34,463 nucleotides of DNA from Planctomycetota bacterium (GTDB taxonomy: Bacteria > Planctomycetota > Planctomycetia > Pirellulales > Pirellulaceae): contig JAJDEH010000291.1 in NCBI GenBank assembly GCA_029259935.1, positions 1 to 34,463 on the forward strand, in the 5' to 3' direction. Of the stretch, positions 15,702-24,033 are shown one piece after another. Position 1 is the first letter of the stretch. Every line of letters begins with the position of its first letter. The position numbers were made by a program, and so were the translations under genes. The notes below the pieces were generated by a model. The model saw nothing but the letters and a program-made list of their open reading frames with translations, was not told the origin of the DNA and did not search any database.

Positions 15702-17237
15702 TTACTTCTTTAATTCGACATTTATCGTTACGTTTCCTTCGTCGGCTTTGATGTCGCGCGACGTGGCCGGTAGGTAACCGTCGGCTTCGATCTTGATCAA
15801 GAAAGCAAAACGGGGATGCTGATGTTTCAAGCGGTAGGCCCCGTTTTTGGAACCAAAGCTCTCGTCTTCCGACCAACTCAGATGGCTCTCACGGGCACGC
15901 CAACCGGGAACGACTCGAAATTCCTTGACCGGCATTTTTGTTTCCGCATCGATGACTCGGCCTGAAATCACTAGCGCCGGCGGCGGCCTGAAAACGTACT
16001 CTTCATCGCGAGCGATCAGGGTTTCGCGTCCGAGCGTCATGCCGCCCGGCGGGCAGATATCGCAAATCACGGCATCCGAGGGCGCTTCCTTCCACTCCCA
16101 AATCCCGTTTTTGTCCGTGTACTCGTGAATGGTTCCCAGTTCGTAGCGGTGCGAGTCGCCACGCCAAGACTGAAAGAAAATTCGCGTACGTGGTAGCGGC
16201 CGGCCGGCGGCGTCAAGGACGCGGATGCGAATCGTCTTTCCCGGTTTCAGCTTAAAATCAACGGACGGCATGTCTCTTTCGATGGCGACTTCTCTTAGTT
16301 CCGGCGCGCGTCCCGCGGCGGTCACCACCAACGACGTCCGAACCGGTTCACAACCGAGCAGTTGGTAGACTCCGCCCTTGCGCGTCTTGACTTCACGCTG
16401 GTCGTTCACGAACTTGGTTCTAACGACGGCTCCAGCGATCGGTGCACCCGATTCATCGGTAATGGTTCCGGTGACCGTGATGCCGCGCTGGATGGTTGTT
16501 TTCGCCGTCGGTTGCCCGTCTTCGCCTAGTGCAAACTCATCGGTATTAAGTGCGGTCGCTTTCCGCATGTACTCCGGATGGCGGATCGAAACTCCAAGCC
16601 GGTCCTTCGACGCCGGCACGCTGTCGAAACGCCACCGACCCTTCGCATCGGTCACAAGTCGTAGGCCAACGCCTAGCTGGCTGAGGTCGCCCTCGCGTTT
16701 CTTGTACTCGATGCTCGGATGAATCACGGCCCCTTCGATCGGCTGACCCCTTTCGTCAACGACGATGCCGCCGACGGAGCGGCCCTTATCGAGTCGCGCC
16801 GTGTATTTTTCCGGCAACGTTTCCGAACGCTGGGCATTGTTCCACTGAGCCCAAAACGGGCCGTAACCCTTGGTGACGATTCTGATGGCCAAGCGACCGG
16901 GCTTTTCTTTCGGCAGGTCAAACGCAAATCGACCTTCCTGATCCGCGTGAAAAAGGGTGCCGTAGGCGAGTTTCTTTTTAAACGACCCGGCATGAACGGA
17001 CCACTCGCTGATCCGTAAACCGTTTCTAACTTCGATGGTCGCATTGGGTATGGACTCTCCATCGGGGCCTACCACAGTGAGCGTGAACCGGCGCATGCCC
17101 GAATTTGGCGAGTTGCCCTCTTGTGCGTCCGCATTCAGGTGCGCCCCGATTGCAAAAAGAAACCATGCACAAACAGTCGGCAAGGCCGCATGCAACCGGA
17201 GGAAACCACGAGGTGTAAGGGGGCGTGTCGCTGTCAT
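15702..17237 (-). CDS. Secreted protein with carboxypeptidase-regulatory-like repeats
   Basis: An approximately 511-residue exported protein. ATG 17237 is chosen because a signal sequence follows (FLRLHAALPTVCAWFLFAIGAHLNADA); in-frame codons up to 17282 add residues without a ribosome site. The body is built of Ig/CNA-B-like beta-sandwich repeats of the carboxypeptidase regulatory-like type. Recognisable copies begin FTLVVGPDGESIPNATIEV-like (residue about 50), GGIVVDERGQPIEGAVI, VTGTITDESGAPIAGAVV, IRVLDAAGRPLPRTRI and ISGRVIDAETKMPVKEFRV. No catalytic domain is present, so a structural or adhesive extracellular role is likely. It ends close to the GTPase remnant and is transcribed towards the ParA cassette. 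Confidence 0.85.
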   Translation of the reverse strand: MTATRPLTPRGFLRLHAALPTVCAWFLFAIGAHLNADAQEGNSPNSGMRRFTLTVVGPDGESIPNATIEVRNGLRISEWSVHAGSFKKKLAYGTLFHADQEGRFAFDLPKEKPGRLAIRIVTKGYGPFWAQWNNAQRSETLPEKYTARLDKGRSVGGIVVDERGQPIEGAVIHPSIEYKKREGDLSQLGVGLRLVTDAKGRWRFDSVPASKDRLGVSIRHPEYMRKATALNTDEFALGEDGQPTAKTTIQRGITVTGTITDESGAPIAGAVVRTKFVNDQREVKTRKGGVYQLLGCEPVRTSLVVTAAGRAPELREVAIERDMPSVDFKLKPGKTIRIRVLDAAGRPLPRTRIFFQSWRGDSHRYELGTIHEYTDKNGIWEWKEAPSDAVICDICPPGGMTLGRETLIARDEEYVFRPPPALVISGRVIDAETKMPVKEFRVVPGWRARESHLSWSEDESFGSKNGAYRLKHQHPRFAFLIKIEADGYLPATSRDIKADEGNVTINVELKK

Positions 17238-17313
17238 GGAGAAAACCGTCCGGTCGTGAGTATTATGAAACATGCTTAGCATAGTTCAGGCAATGAGTCC
17301 CATGAGCCGGAAT

Positions 17314-17350
17314 GCGTTAGCGTCCGGTTCTGAAAAACCGTCGCTAACGC
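17314..17350. repeat. REP-like imperfect hairpin
   Basis: GCGTTAGCG (17314-17322) pairs with CGCTAACGC (17342-17350), and CGGTT (17325-17329) pairs with AACCG (17336-17340). The arms are separated by a 2-versus-1 nt internal loop and a 6-nt apical loop. From memory, the GCGTTAGCGTCCGGTT motif is widespread between genes in Pirellulaceae genomes, so this is probably a dispersed REP element. There is no T-tract, which argues against a simple terminator. The rest of 17283-17600 shows nothing coding. Confidence 0.6.
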
Positions 17351-17600
17351 CCAACGGCTGATCAAAACGCGACACTTGTTTCGCGAACGATCCTTAGCTC
17401 CGGTTCCCCAACAAATTGTGCCTCTTTCAATTGCGATCCGCAATAGATTCGCAATCATCCACTCCTTGTATTAACCGCTCGCGGCGAAACTCTACCTCCA
17501 TTCAAACCTACCGGTCGCGACATTGAGCCGTGAGGGCTGGCAAAATAGAATACGTCGTGACTGGCAATCAGGCTTATGCTTTCAAATTGGAGAGCGATTC

Positions 17601-17933
17601 TTGGACGACGAGGTTAACCCCTACGCAACACCTGCCGCTACCTCCGTCGGTATGTCGGCTTCCACTCGACGTTCACGACCTGGTCGCCGCGTTCTCGTGT
17701 TCGGGGGTGCCGCTATTGTGGGAATCGTCGTCGCGGTGGCCGGACTGATCCATGGTGTCCTATTTGTCGGAATGCCTTATCCTGATGCGCCGCCCGCGCT
17801 GCTGGAACGTCAACAGTTTCACTTGAGCGTCTCGAACGTGATGATCCAGGCCGGCATGCTCATCTTGGGGTTAAGTTTCATTGCCACGGTCGCCGCCTCG
17901 GTGATTCGACTGGTGGCGTTCAGGGCGCGATAG
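17601..17933 (+). CDS. Small two-span membrane protein with NPYATP head
   Basis: 110 residues from a TTG start at 17601, supported by GGAG at 17589-17592, 8 nt upstream. The frame is open further upstream (to 17523) but without a ribosome site there. The N-terminus (xDDEVNPYATPA) matches the 'NPYxxP' opening common to many small planctomycete membrane proteins. A basic stretch (STRRSRPGRR) precedes membrane segment 1 (VLVFGGAAIVGIVVAVAGLI). A polar loop rich in Pro and Gln follows, then segment 2 (VMIQAGMLILGLSFIATVAA) and a short basic tail. The function is unknown. It converges with the TolB-like gene. Confidence 0.75.
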   Translation: MDDEVNPYATPAATSVGMSASTRRSRPGRRVLVFGGAAIVGIVVAVAGLIHGVLFVGMPYPDAPPALLERQQFHLSVSNVMIQAGMLILGLSFIATVAASVIRLVAFRAR

Positions 17934-17954
17934 AGTGCGGCAGCGAATTAGCGC

Positions 17955-18875
17955 TTATTGGCCCATGACATTCCTGCTGGCATAGACGATCTGTTTTCCG
18001 TCCGGCGACCAGTCCGCATCCAGATTGCCGCGATCCTTGGGTTGGCCCGGCACCGACTTTGGCGTTTCAGGATTCTCCCGGTCGATCAGATATAGTTGCT
18101 GAACCTTGCGCATGGGATCGCGCATGGAAAGCAAGATTCGTTTGCCGTCGGGGTGCCAGGCGAAGTCGGCGTTGGTCGCTTGTTTCACCAACAGTTGAAA
18201 GCCGTTTGACGATCCCGACACGTCGACCACCGGAACTTCGAATTGGCTGTTGTCGCGGCGACGCGCTTTGAAGCAAACATACTTGCTGTCGCGCGACCAG
18301 CCAAGATTCCAGTACAGACTGCTGTACAGCGCGGCATGTTCGCCCTCAAGAATCGTCCGCTGCTCCTTCGTCTCAAGTTTCATGATCACCATGTTGCCCC
18401 CTTTCGCGTAGGCAATCGATTTGCCGTCGGGCGACCATTGGCCGCCCCAACCGCTGGGGTCCAGCATCTGCCGGTCGGTTCCATCCGCCTTCATGATCTG
18501 TACGCCGGGGCTGGAAAAGGCGATCCGTTTGCCGTCCGGCGAAAAGCTCGGCATCGCGCCGGTGCCCAGATCCTTGAGGTTTTTGCCATCGGCTTGCACG
18601 ACGAAAATGTGAGCCCCCGAGAAAGACCCGCCGTCGCGCCAGGCGTCGAACGCGATCATCTTGCCGTCGGCCGACCAATCGGGCGACCCTTGCACGTTAT
18701 AGTCCGTGTCGTCGACAAGTTGCCGTCGCTTTCCCGATTTCATCTCACCGATCGATTGAACGTACAGCAAACGCGGCCCTGCCGCGCGGCATTCGACGGT
18801 AAGCCAGGCCAACGGGCCGCAACACCAGGAAACAGCGACTGCCGACAGAGCCCACGCCAGTTTTTGCGAATTCAT
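17955..18875 (-). CDS. Secreted TolB-like PD40 beta-propeller protein
   Basis: 306 residues with a signal peptide ([20 protein letters not shown]...VECRA). Six PD40-type blades are visible: [55 protein letters not shown] and [11 protein letters not shown], with another partial blade at the N-terminus ([18 protein letters not shown]). This is the propeller fold of the TolB C-terminal domain. The N-terminal TolB domain is absent and no tol-pal genes are nearby, so it is probably not TolB itself but a stand-alone extracytoplasmic binding protein. It is divergent from carB. Confidence 0.9.
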   Translation of the reverse strand: MNSQKLAWALSAVAVSWCCGPLAWLTVECRAAGPRLLYVQSIGEMKSGKRRQLVDDTDYNVQGSPDWSADGKMIAFDAWRDGGSFSGAHIFVVQADGKNLKDLGTGAMPSFSPDGKRIAFSSPGVQIMKADGTDRQMLDPSGWGGQWSPDGKSIAYAKGGNMVIMKLETKEQRTILEGEHAALYSSLYWNLGWSRDSKYVCFKARRRDNSQFEVPVVDVSGSSNGFQLLVKQATNADFAWHPDGKRILLSMRDPMRKVQQLYLIDRENPETPKSVPGQPKDRGNLDADWSPDGKQIVYASRNVMGQ

Positions 18876-19100
18876 GCTGATGCTCCCGTGGTTCTAATTT
18901 TGTTCCGTCCCAGGGCCCCACCTGCCGCCAAGCGCGAGCGATCGGGGTTTTCGTCAGTATACCCGGAATCACCATCGAACAGGGGTCCGGCAACGACTAT
19001 ACGAACCGGGGCTCGCGTGGTAATCTTGAGGGATTTTACAGACATCGCAGTCGCTAGCTTACGCGAACCCCACCCCCTATCTCGTGAGGAACCGTTTCCC

Positions 19101-22100
19101 GTGCCGCGTCGACAGGATATTCATAAGATTTTGCTCATCGGGTCTGGGCCCATCATCATTGGCCAAGCCTGCGAATTTGACTATTCGGGCACTCAGGCGT
19201 GCAAAGCGCTCCGCGAAGAAGGCTATGAGGTGGTGCTGGTCAATTCGAATCCGGCGACCATCATGACCGATCCTGGCATGGCCAATCGGACTTATATCGA
19301 GCCACTGACATGGCAGGTCGTGGCCAAGGTCATCGAACAAGAACGGCCCGACGCGCTGCTGCCGACGCTGGGTGGGCAAACGGGCCTGAATGTGGCCATG
19401 GACTTGTCGGCGCACGGAGTGCTGGAAAAGTACAACGTGGAATTGATCGGCGCGAAGGCGGACGTCATCGCCAAGGCGGAAGAGCGCGACCAGTTCAAAA
19501 AGGCCATGGAGAAAATCGGCCTAGAGTGTTGCCAGGGCGAAACCGTGCACACGTTGGCCGAAGCGCGCGAAGCCGTCAAGCAAGTCGGCTTGCCTTGCGT
19601 GGTGCGGCCCAGCTTCACGATGGGCGGATCGGGTTCGGCCATCGCCTACAACCTTGAAGAATTCGACACACTCGTGCAGCGGGGCCTGGACCAGTCGCCC
19701 GTCACCGAAGTGCTGATCGAAGAGTCGGTGATCGGTTGGAAAGAATATGAAATGGAGGTCATGCGCGACTTGGATGACAATGTCGTGATCATCTGTTCCA
19801 TTGAGAACTTCGATGCGATGGGCGTCCACACGGGGGATTCGATTACCGTCGCGCCGGCCCAAACGCTGACCGACAAGGAATATCAGCGGATGCGCGACGC
19901 CAGTCTGGCGGTGATTCGCGAGATCGGCGTTGAAACGGGAGGTTCGAATATTCAATTCGCCACGAATCCGCAAAATGGGCGGATGGTGGTCATCGAAATG
20001 AATCCGCGCGTGAGCCGCTCAAGCGCGTTGGCTTCCAAAGCGACCGGCTTTCCCATCGCCAAGATCGCGGCCAAGCTGGCGGTCGGATACAGGCTGTGGG
20101 AATTGCCCAACGATATCACCAAGAAAACAAAAGCCTGTTTTGAGCCGACGATTGACTATGTGGTCACGAAGATCCCACGGTTCGCTTTCGAGAAGTTCCC
20201 GGAAGCCGATGCCACGCTGACCACGCAAATGAAAAGCGTCGGCGAGACGATGGCCATCGGGCGGACGTTCAAGGAGTCGTTTCAAAAAGCTTTGCGCGGA
20301 TTGGAAGTCGGCAGCTTCGGTTTTGGCTGCGACAACAAGGATCCGTGGGGCACGTCGAGCGAGCCGACTTTGGAAGAGATTCGAGCCAAGCTCGCGACCC
20401 CGAATAACGATCGCGTCTGGCACATCCGCTATGCGCTCAAGAGCGGCATGACGGTCGAGCAGGTCTACGAGCTATCGTCGATCGATCCTTGGTTTTTGGA
20501 CCAGTTGGCCGAAATTGTGGAGTGCGAATATGAACTGCGCGAGCATGACGACATCGAACAAGTAAGCGATGCCACGCTGCTCAAGGCCAAGCAGTTTGGA
20601 TTTTCGGACCGACAACTGGCAACGATCTGGGCCACCAGCGAAATTGAAGTCCGCAAGCATCGCAAGGCGCGGGGCATCGTGGTCACGTACAAGTGTGTCG
20701 ATACGTGCGCGGGTGAATTCGAGGCGTATACACCTTATTACTATTCGACCTACGAACAAGAAGACGAGACGCCGGCCAAGGACCCGAACCGGCGGAGGAT
20801 CATGATTTTGGGCGGCGGTCCGAATCGAATCGGCCAGGGGATCGAGTTCGACTACTGTTGTTGCCACGCCAGTTTTGCGCTGCGCGAGCTGGGCATCGAG
20901 TCGATCATGGTCAACTCGAATCCCGAAACGGTCAGCACCGACTACGACACCAGCGATTTGCTGTTCTTTGAACCGCTGACCGCCGAAGATGTACTCAACA
21001 TCTGCGATCGCGTGCAGCCCGACGGCGTTATCGTGCAGTTTGGCGGACAAACGCCGCTGAACCTGGCACGCGCTCTGGCGACCGCCGGCGTGCCGATTAT
21101 TGGCACCAGCGTGGACACGATCGAGGACGCCGAAGACCGCGAGAAGTTTCAGCAGTTGTTGCAGCGACTGGGTCTGAAGCAGCCGGCCAACGGCATCGCG
21201 CGGAACCTCGATCAGGCGCGCCGCCAAGCGACCGAAGTCGGCTTCCCGGCGCTGGTTCGGCCCAGTTTCGTTTTGGGCGGACGGGCCATGGAGATCTGCT
21301 ACGACCAGTCCCAATTCGAACGGTACGTGGCCGAAGCCTTTGTCGTGGCCCAAGGTCAGCCGGTTTTGATCGATCGGTTTCTGGAGGACGCGACGGAAGT
21401 CGACGTCGATGCGATTGGCGACGGCCAGCGGGTCGTGGTGGCCGGCATCATGGAACATATCGAAGAAGCCGGCGTGCATTCGGGCGATTCGGCCTGTGTC
21501 ATTCCGCCGTACAGCCTGCCGGGGCCCGTAGTGAACGAGATTCGAGAAGCGACCGTCGCCATGGCCCAGCATTTAAAGGTCATCGGCTTGATGAATGTGC
21601 AGTTCGCCGTGAAGCGCGAAGAAGGTAAGTTCAACGTTTATGTGTTGGAAGTAAATCCCCGCGCCAGCCGCACCGTGCCCTTCGTGTCCAAAGCGACGGG
21701 AATGCCGGTCGCGAAGATCGCCGCCAAAGTCATGGCCGGAAAAACGCTAGACGATTTGGGAATTCATCGGGAACCCATTCCCAGCCATGTTTCGATCAAG
21801 GAAAGCGTCTTTCCGTTTCGTAAGTTCGCGGGCGTGGACATCGTGTTGGGTCCCGAAATGCGAAGCACCGGTGAAGTCATGGGGATCAGCGAACGATTCT
21901 CGATGGCGTTTGCCAAGAGCCAACTGTCGGCCGGAGTCGTGCTGCCCGAGGAAGGGAACATCTTTGTGAGCGTCAAGTCACGGCACAAAGAGCAAGTCAC
22001 CGACCTGGCTAGGCGGCTGGTATCGCTGGGATTTAGTTTGCTGGCCACCGAGGGGACCGCCAAGCGATTGGAAGAAGACAACATTCCCGTCGAGCGGGTC

Positions 22101-22394
22101 AAGAAGTTGGCCGAAGGACATCCCAATTTGATTGACCATCTCAAGAACGAAAGTGTGTCCCTGATTCTGAACACGCCCAATGGCAAGGGAGCCCGTACCG
22201 ATGAAGGCCGCATTCGGGCCGCCGCGGTTCAGCACGGCGTTCCTTGCATCACGACGATCCAAGCGGCCCAAGCGGCGGTCAAGGCCATGGAGGCACTTCG
22301 GAAAGAAGGCATGACGGTCCAAGCGATGCAAGATCGTTTCCCACCCGAACAATCATCCGGCCAAGACGCGGAAAAGGAAGTCGTGCCTTGCTGA
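19101..22394 (+). CDS. carB: Carbamoyl-phosphate synthase, large subunit
   Basis: CarB makes carbamoyl phosphate from bicarbonate, ATP and glutamine-derived ammonia for pyrimidine and arginine synthesis. The 1097-residue length is close to the usual ~1070. The chosen start is GTG 19101 ([17 protein letters not shown]), with GAGGA at 19086-19090 about 10 nt upstream; the frame is open far upstream, but that part does not look like CarB. The first half shows [37 protein letters not shown] and [17 protein letters not shown]. The second, homologous half begins near residue 564 ([18 protein letters not shown]) and shows [17 protein letters not shown] and [17 protein letters not shown]. The C-terminal MGS-like regulatory domain runs from about residue 950. 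No carA lies in the window. Confidence 0.98.
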   Translation: MPRRQDIHKILLIGSGPIIIGQACEFDYSGTQACKALREEGYEVVLVNSNPATIMTDPGMANRTYIEPLTWQVVAKVIEQERPDALLPTLGGQTGLNVAMDLSAHGVLEKYNVELIGAKADVIAKAEERDQFKKAMEKIGLECCQGETVHTLAEAREAVKQVGLPCVVRPSFTMGGSGSAIAYNLEEFDTLVQRGLDQSPVTEVLIEESVIGWKEYEMEVMRDLDDNVVIICSIENFDAMGVHTGDSITVAPAQTLTDKEYQRMRDASLAVIREIGVETGGSNIQFATNPQNGRMVVIEMNPRVSRSSALASKATGFPIAKIAAKLAVGYRLWELPNDITKKTKACFEPTIDYVVTKIPRFAFEKFPEADATLTTQMKSVGETMAIGRTFKESFQKALRGLEVGSFGFGCDNKDPWGTSSEPTLEEIRAKLATPNNDRVWHIRYALKSGMTVEQVYELSSIDPWFLDQLAEIVECEYELREHDDIEQVSDATLLKAKQFGFSDRQLATIWATSEIEVRKHRKARGIVVTYKCVDTCAGEFEAYTPYYYSTYEQEDETPAKDPNRRRIMILGGGPNRIGQGIEFDYCCCHASFALRELGIESIMVNSNPETVSTDYDTSDLLFFEPLTAEDVLNICDRVQPDGVIVQFGGQTPLNLARALATAGVPIIGTSVDTIEDAEDREKFQQLLQRLGLKQPANGIARNLDQARRQATEVGFPALVRPSFVLGGRAMEICYDQSQFERYVAEAFVVAQGQPVLIDRFLEDATEVDVDAIGDGQRVVVAGIMEHIEEAGVHSGDSACVIPPYSLPGPVVNEIREATVAMAQHLKVIGLMNVQFAVKREEGKFNVYVLEVNPRASRTVPFVSKATGMPVAKIAAKVMAGKTLDDLGIHREPIPSHVSIKESVFPFRKFAGVDIVLGPEMRSTGEVMGISERFSMAFAKSQLSAGVVLPEEGNIFVSVKSRHKEQVTDLARRLVSLGFSLLATEGTAKRLEEDNIPVERVKKLAEGHPNLIDHLKNESVSLILNTPNGKGARTDEGRIRAAAVQHGVPCITTIQAAQAAVKAMEALRKEGMTVQAMQDRFPPEQSSGQDAEKEVVPC

Positions 22395-22400
22395 GTGTCG

Positions 22401-22420
22401 CTGCTTCGCTCCGCGAGCAG
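22401..22420. terminator. Weak hairpin between carB and the sigma-factor gene
   Basis: CTGCTtCGC-tcc-GCGAGCAG can form a stem with one bulged T in the 52-nt gap between two converging genes. It lacks a T-tract on either strand, so intrinsic termination is uncertain. Confidence 0.35.
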
Positions 22421-22446
22421 AATGAGACGGCCTGGTCACGAACCCG

Positions 22447-23058
22447 TCAGCGTCGCGCCAGGCGAGCGAACCGCCGCAGCGCTCGCGAATATCGTTTGCT
22501 GGCCGCGGGCGGCGTAATCCCCAGTTCTTTGGCCGTCTCTTGATTCGTCATATCTTCCATGTGGCGCAGCATCAGTATTTGCTGGTCGCTGGCTTCTAGC
22601 TCGCCCAACAGCCGCTTCACCAGTTGTGTCGATTCGGCTTGAATCGCGGCCGCGACAGGAGTGAGGTCATCGGCGGATAAACGCTTGCTGACTGCCAGCC
22701 GGCCCGGCTCGTCACTGGATGAGTGACTTAATTCTCGGTCGCGCCGCGCGTCCCGTTTTTTTGCTCGAAAGTGCTGACGGTGGATCGCCAAGACGCGTTG
22801 CACGACCAGGAATCGCAGCCATTCGAACAGCGGCATCGAGGGTGCGTCAAGATAGTGATCGAGTCGCAGCAAGGCATCGACGTAGCTGTCCTGCAGCACG
22901 TCGGCAACGTCGATCCGTCTGGCCAAACGCCGGTCGAGTCGCAGATCGATCACGCGACGCAGCCGATGTTCGTATTGTGTATACGCGGCCGCCAACACTT
23001 CGGCGGGGTCTTCGCGCATGCGGCGCAGCCACTCGCCGCCAATGCGGGGATGAACCAT
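22447..23058 (-). CDS. ECF-type RNA polymerase sigma factor
   Basis: A 203-residue sigma-70-family factor of the extracytoplasmic function type. ATG 23058 (MVHPRIGGEWL) is preferred; a TTG at 23136 would add 26 weakly informative residues and its GGAG abuts the start codon. Region 2 is visible as VLAAAYTQYEHRLRRVIDLRL...RIDVADVLQDSYVDALLRLD, then LFEWLRFLVVQRVLAIHRQH. After a linker, region 4 is LLGELEASDQQILMLRHMEDMTNQETAKELGITPPAASKRYSRAL, with the recognition helix at the end. There is no obvious anti-sigma factor gene next to it. Divergent from the EF-hand gene, it may control that gene and the peroxidase; this is inferred from position only. Confidence 0.93.
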   Translation of the reverse strand: MVHPRIGGEWLRRMREDPAEVLAAAYTQYEHRLRRVIDLRLDRRLARRIDVADVLQDSYVDALLRLDHYLDAPSMPLFEWLRFLVVQRVLAIHRQHFRAKKRDARRDRELSHSSSDEPGRLAVSKRLSADDLTPVAAAIQAESTQLVKRLLGELEASDQQILMLRHMEDMTNQETAKELGITPPAASKRYSRALRRFARLARR

Positions 23059-23280
23059 GGGTCTCTGTTCCGTGTTCGTGCCAGAATTGGCGTTTGGACG
23101 AGCGGAGCCGCGGACGGCAGCGACGTGCCGACGCAACTCCGTAAGGTCTATCGGATTCGTGTGACACGACTTACCGTGTCTCGCAATCGACTAACTGAAA
23201 ACCGATCGGGCGCGTCCACTCGCCCGCGGAACATCTTTAAGAAATTTTCCGGTTTCGCCGGAATTGCGGTCGCCGATTTG

Positions 23281-23302
23281 TAGTGTTAGGCAGTTAACAC
23301 TA
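23281..23302. promoter_or_regulatory. Inverted repeat between sigma factor and EF-hand genes
   Basis: TAGTGTTA-ggcagt-TAACACTA is a perfect 8-bp inverted repeat with a 6-nt centre, in the 356-nt gap between divergent genes (23059-23414). A second stem, AGCGAAC (23328-23334) with GTTCGCT (23345-23351) around a T-rich loop, lies 25 bp further on. The first looks like a regulator-binding site. The second could be an attenuator or leader hairpin in the EF-hand transcript. No gene was seen in the rest of the gap. Confidence 0.5.
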
Positions 23303-23414
23303 TAGGCCAGCGATGGTGACGATCGGAAGCGAACTTTTTTTAGGGTTCGCTCGCGACTGGGCGAGAGTGAGGCCTCGGCTAGCCGTTTAGAAAACTGGAA
23401 CAGGAGAAGCGAAG

Positions 23415-23927
23415 ATGAGTCACAGGCAGACTTTCATTTCGGCGTGCGCAGTCATGGTTTCATGCTCGGTTTTCTTGAGCTTGCTCGCGTCGAAAACGCA
23501 AGCTGAACCAGGCGGGCCCAACAGCGATCGCCGGCAAGAATTGTTGGCGCTCTACGACACTGACGGCGACGGCCGCTTGAGTCGCGAGGAACGGCAAGCG
23601 GCGATCAGAGACCGGGCATCACAACGCGCCGAACAACGGCGCCAAGCGATGGAACAGGCCGCGACGGTTGGACAAGCAGCGGGGCGCCGGCAGCGAGGCG
23701 GCGCTCAAGGTCAGGGATGCCAACGTCGTCAAACCGATGCGCAACAGAACCTGACTGGCTTGTCGCAACTGAGTGCATTCGGATTGGGCCAGACGAACGC
23801 GGCGAGCCAGAATCGGCTCGGCAATCTGGGCCAAGTCTCGCGACGAAGTGGCCAACAAGGACGAAGTGGCCAGCAAGGACGAAGTGGTCAACAGGGACGC
23901 GGCCAGCGGCGGCGCGGCGGACGCTGA
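23415..23927 (+). CDS. Secreted EF-hand protein with Gln/Arg/Gly-rich tail
   Basis: 170 residues, with AGGAG (23402-23406) 8 nt before the ATG. The signal peptide runs to about residue 30 (KTQA). A single canonical EF-hand loop spans residues 48-59 (DTDGDGRLSREE: Asp at 1, 3 and 5, Glu at 12), so calcium binding is likely. The remainder is low-complexity, rich in Gln, Arg and Gly, and ends in three SGQQGR repeats and GQRRRGGR. Single EF-hand proteins of this style are common in planctomycetes, often near sigma factors or secreted enzymes. The function is unknown. The peroxidase gene follows after a 106-nt pyrimidine-rich gap, so the two may be co-transcribed. Confidence 0.85.
   Translation: MSHRQTFISACAVMVSCSVFLSLLASKTQAEPGGPNSDRRQELLALYDTDGDGRLSREERQAAIRDRASQRAEQRRQAMEQAATVGQAAGRRQRGGAQGQGCQRRQTDAQQNLTGLSQLSAFGLGQTNAASQNRLGNLGQVSRRSGQQGRSGQQGRSGQQGRGQRRRGGR
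23844..23897 (+). repeat. Three 18-bp tandem repeats
   Basis: CGAAGTGGCCAACAAGGA (23844-23861) is followed by two close copies (23862-23879 and 23880-23897), encoding the SGQQGR repeats of the EF-hand protein. Copy number could vary by slippage. Confidence 0.9.
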
Positions 23928-23946
23928 TAGCCATCGCTTCATCTCG

Positions 23947-24005
23947 TCTTCTCTTCTCTCTTCTTTTCGTCTTCTCTTTTTTTCCTCTCTTCCTTTCTTT
24001 TCTTT
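23947..24005 (+). other. Polypyrimidine tract between EF-hand and peroxidase genes
   Basis: About 59 nt of almost pure C/T on the + strand, with a single G near 23969. It ends just before the peroxidase ribosome-binding site (GGGGGA at 24021-24026). There are no hairpins in it. It may act as an unstructured leader, a Rho-related site or a triplex-forming tract. Confidence 0.7.
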
Positions 24006-24033
24006 AACACCTATTCAGGTGGGGGATCGAATT

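Noticed and set aside
18243..19100. Upstream extension of the carB frame by 286 codons
   Set aside because: It runs antisense to the TolB-like gene and does not resemble CarB; GTG 19101 with GAGGA upstream starts right at the conserved N-terminus.
20472..21572. Long open frame (366 codons) antisense to carB
   Set aside because: It lies entirely inside conserved carB coding sequence, lacks any recognisable domain, and is explained by codon bias of the sense gene.
23773..24033. Upstream extension of the peroxidase frame
   Set aside because: It overlaps the EF-hand gene in another frame and includes the polypyrimidine tract; a strong ribosome site precedes ATG 24034.
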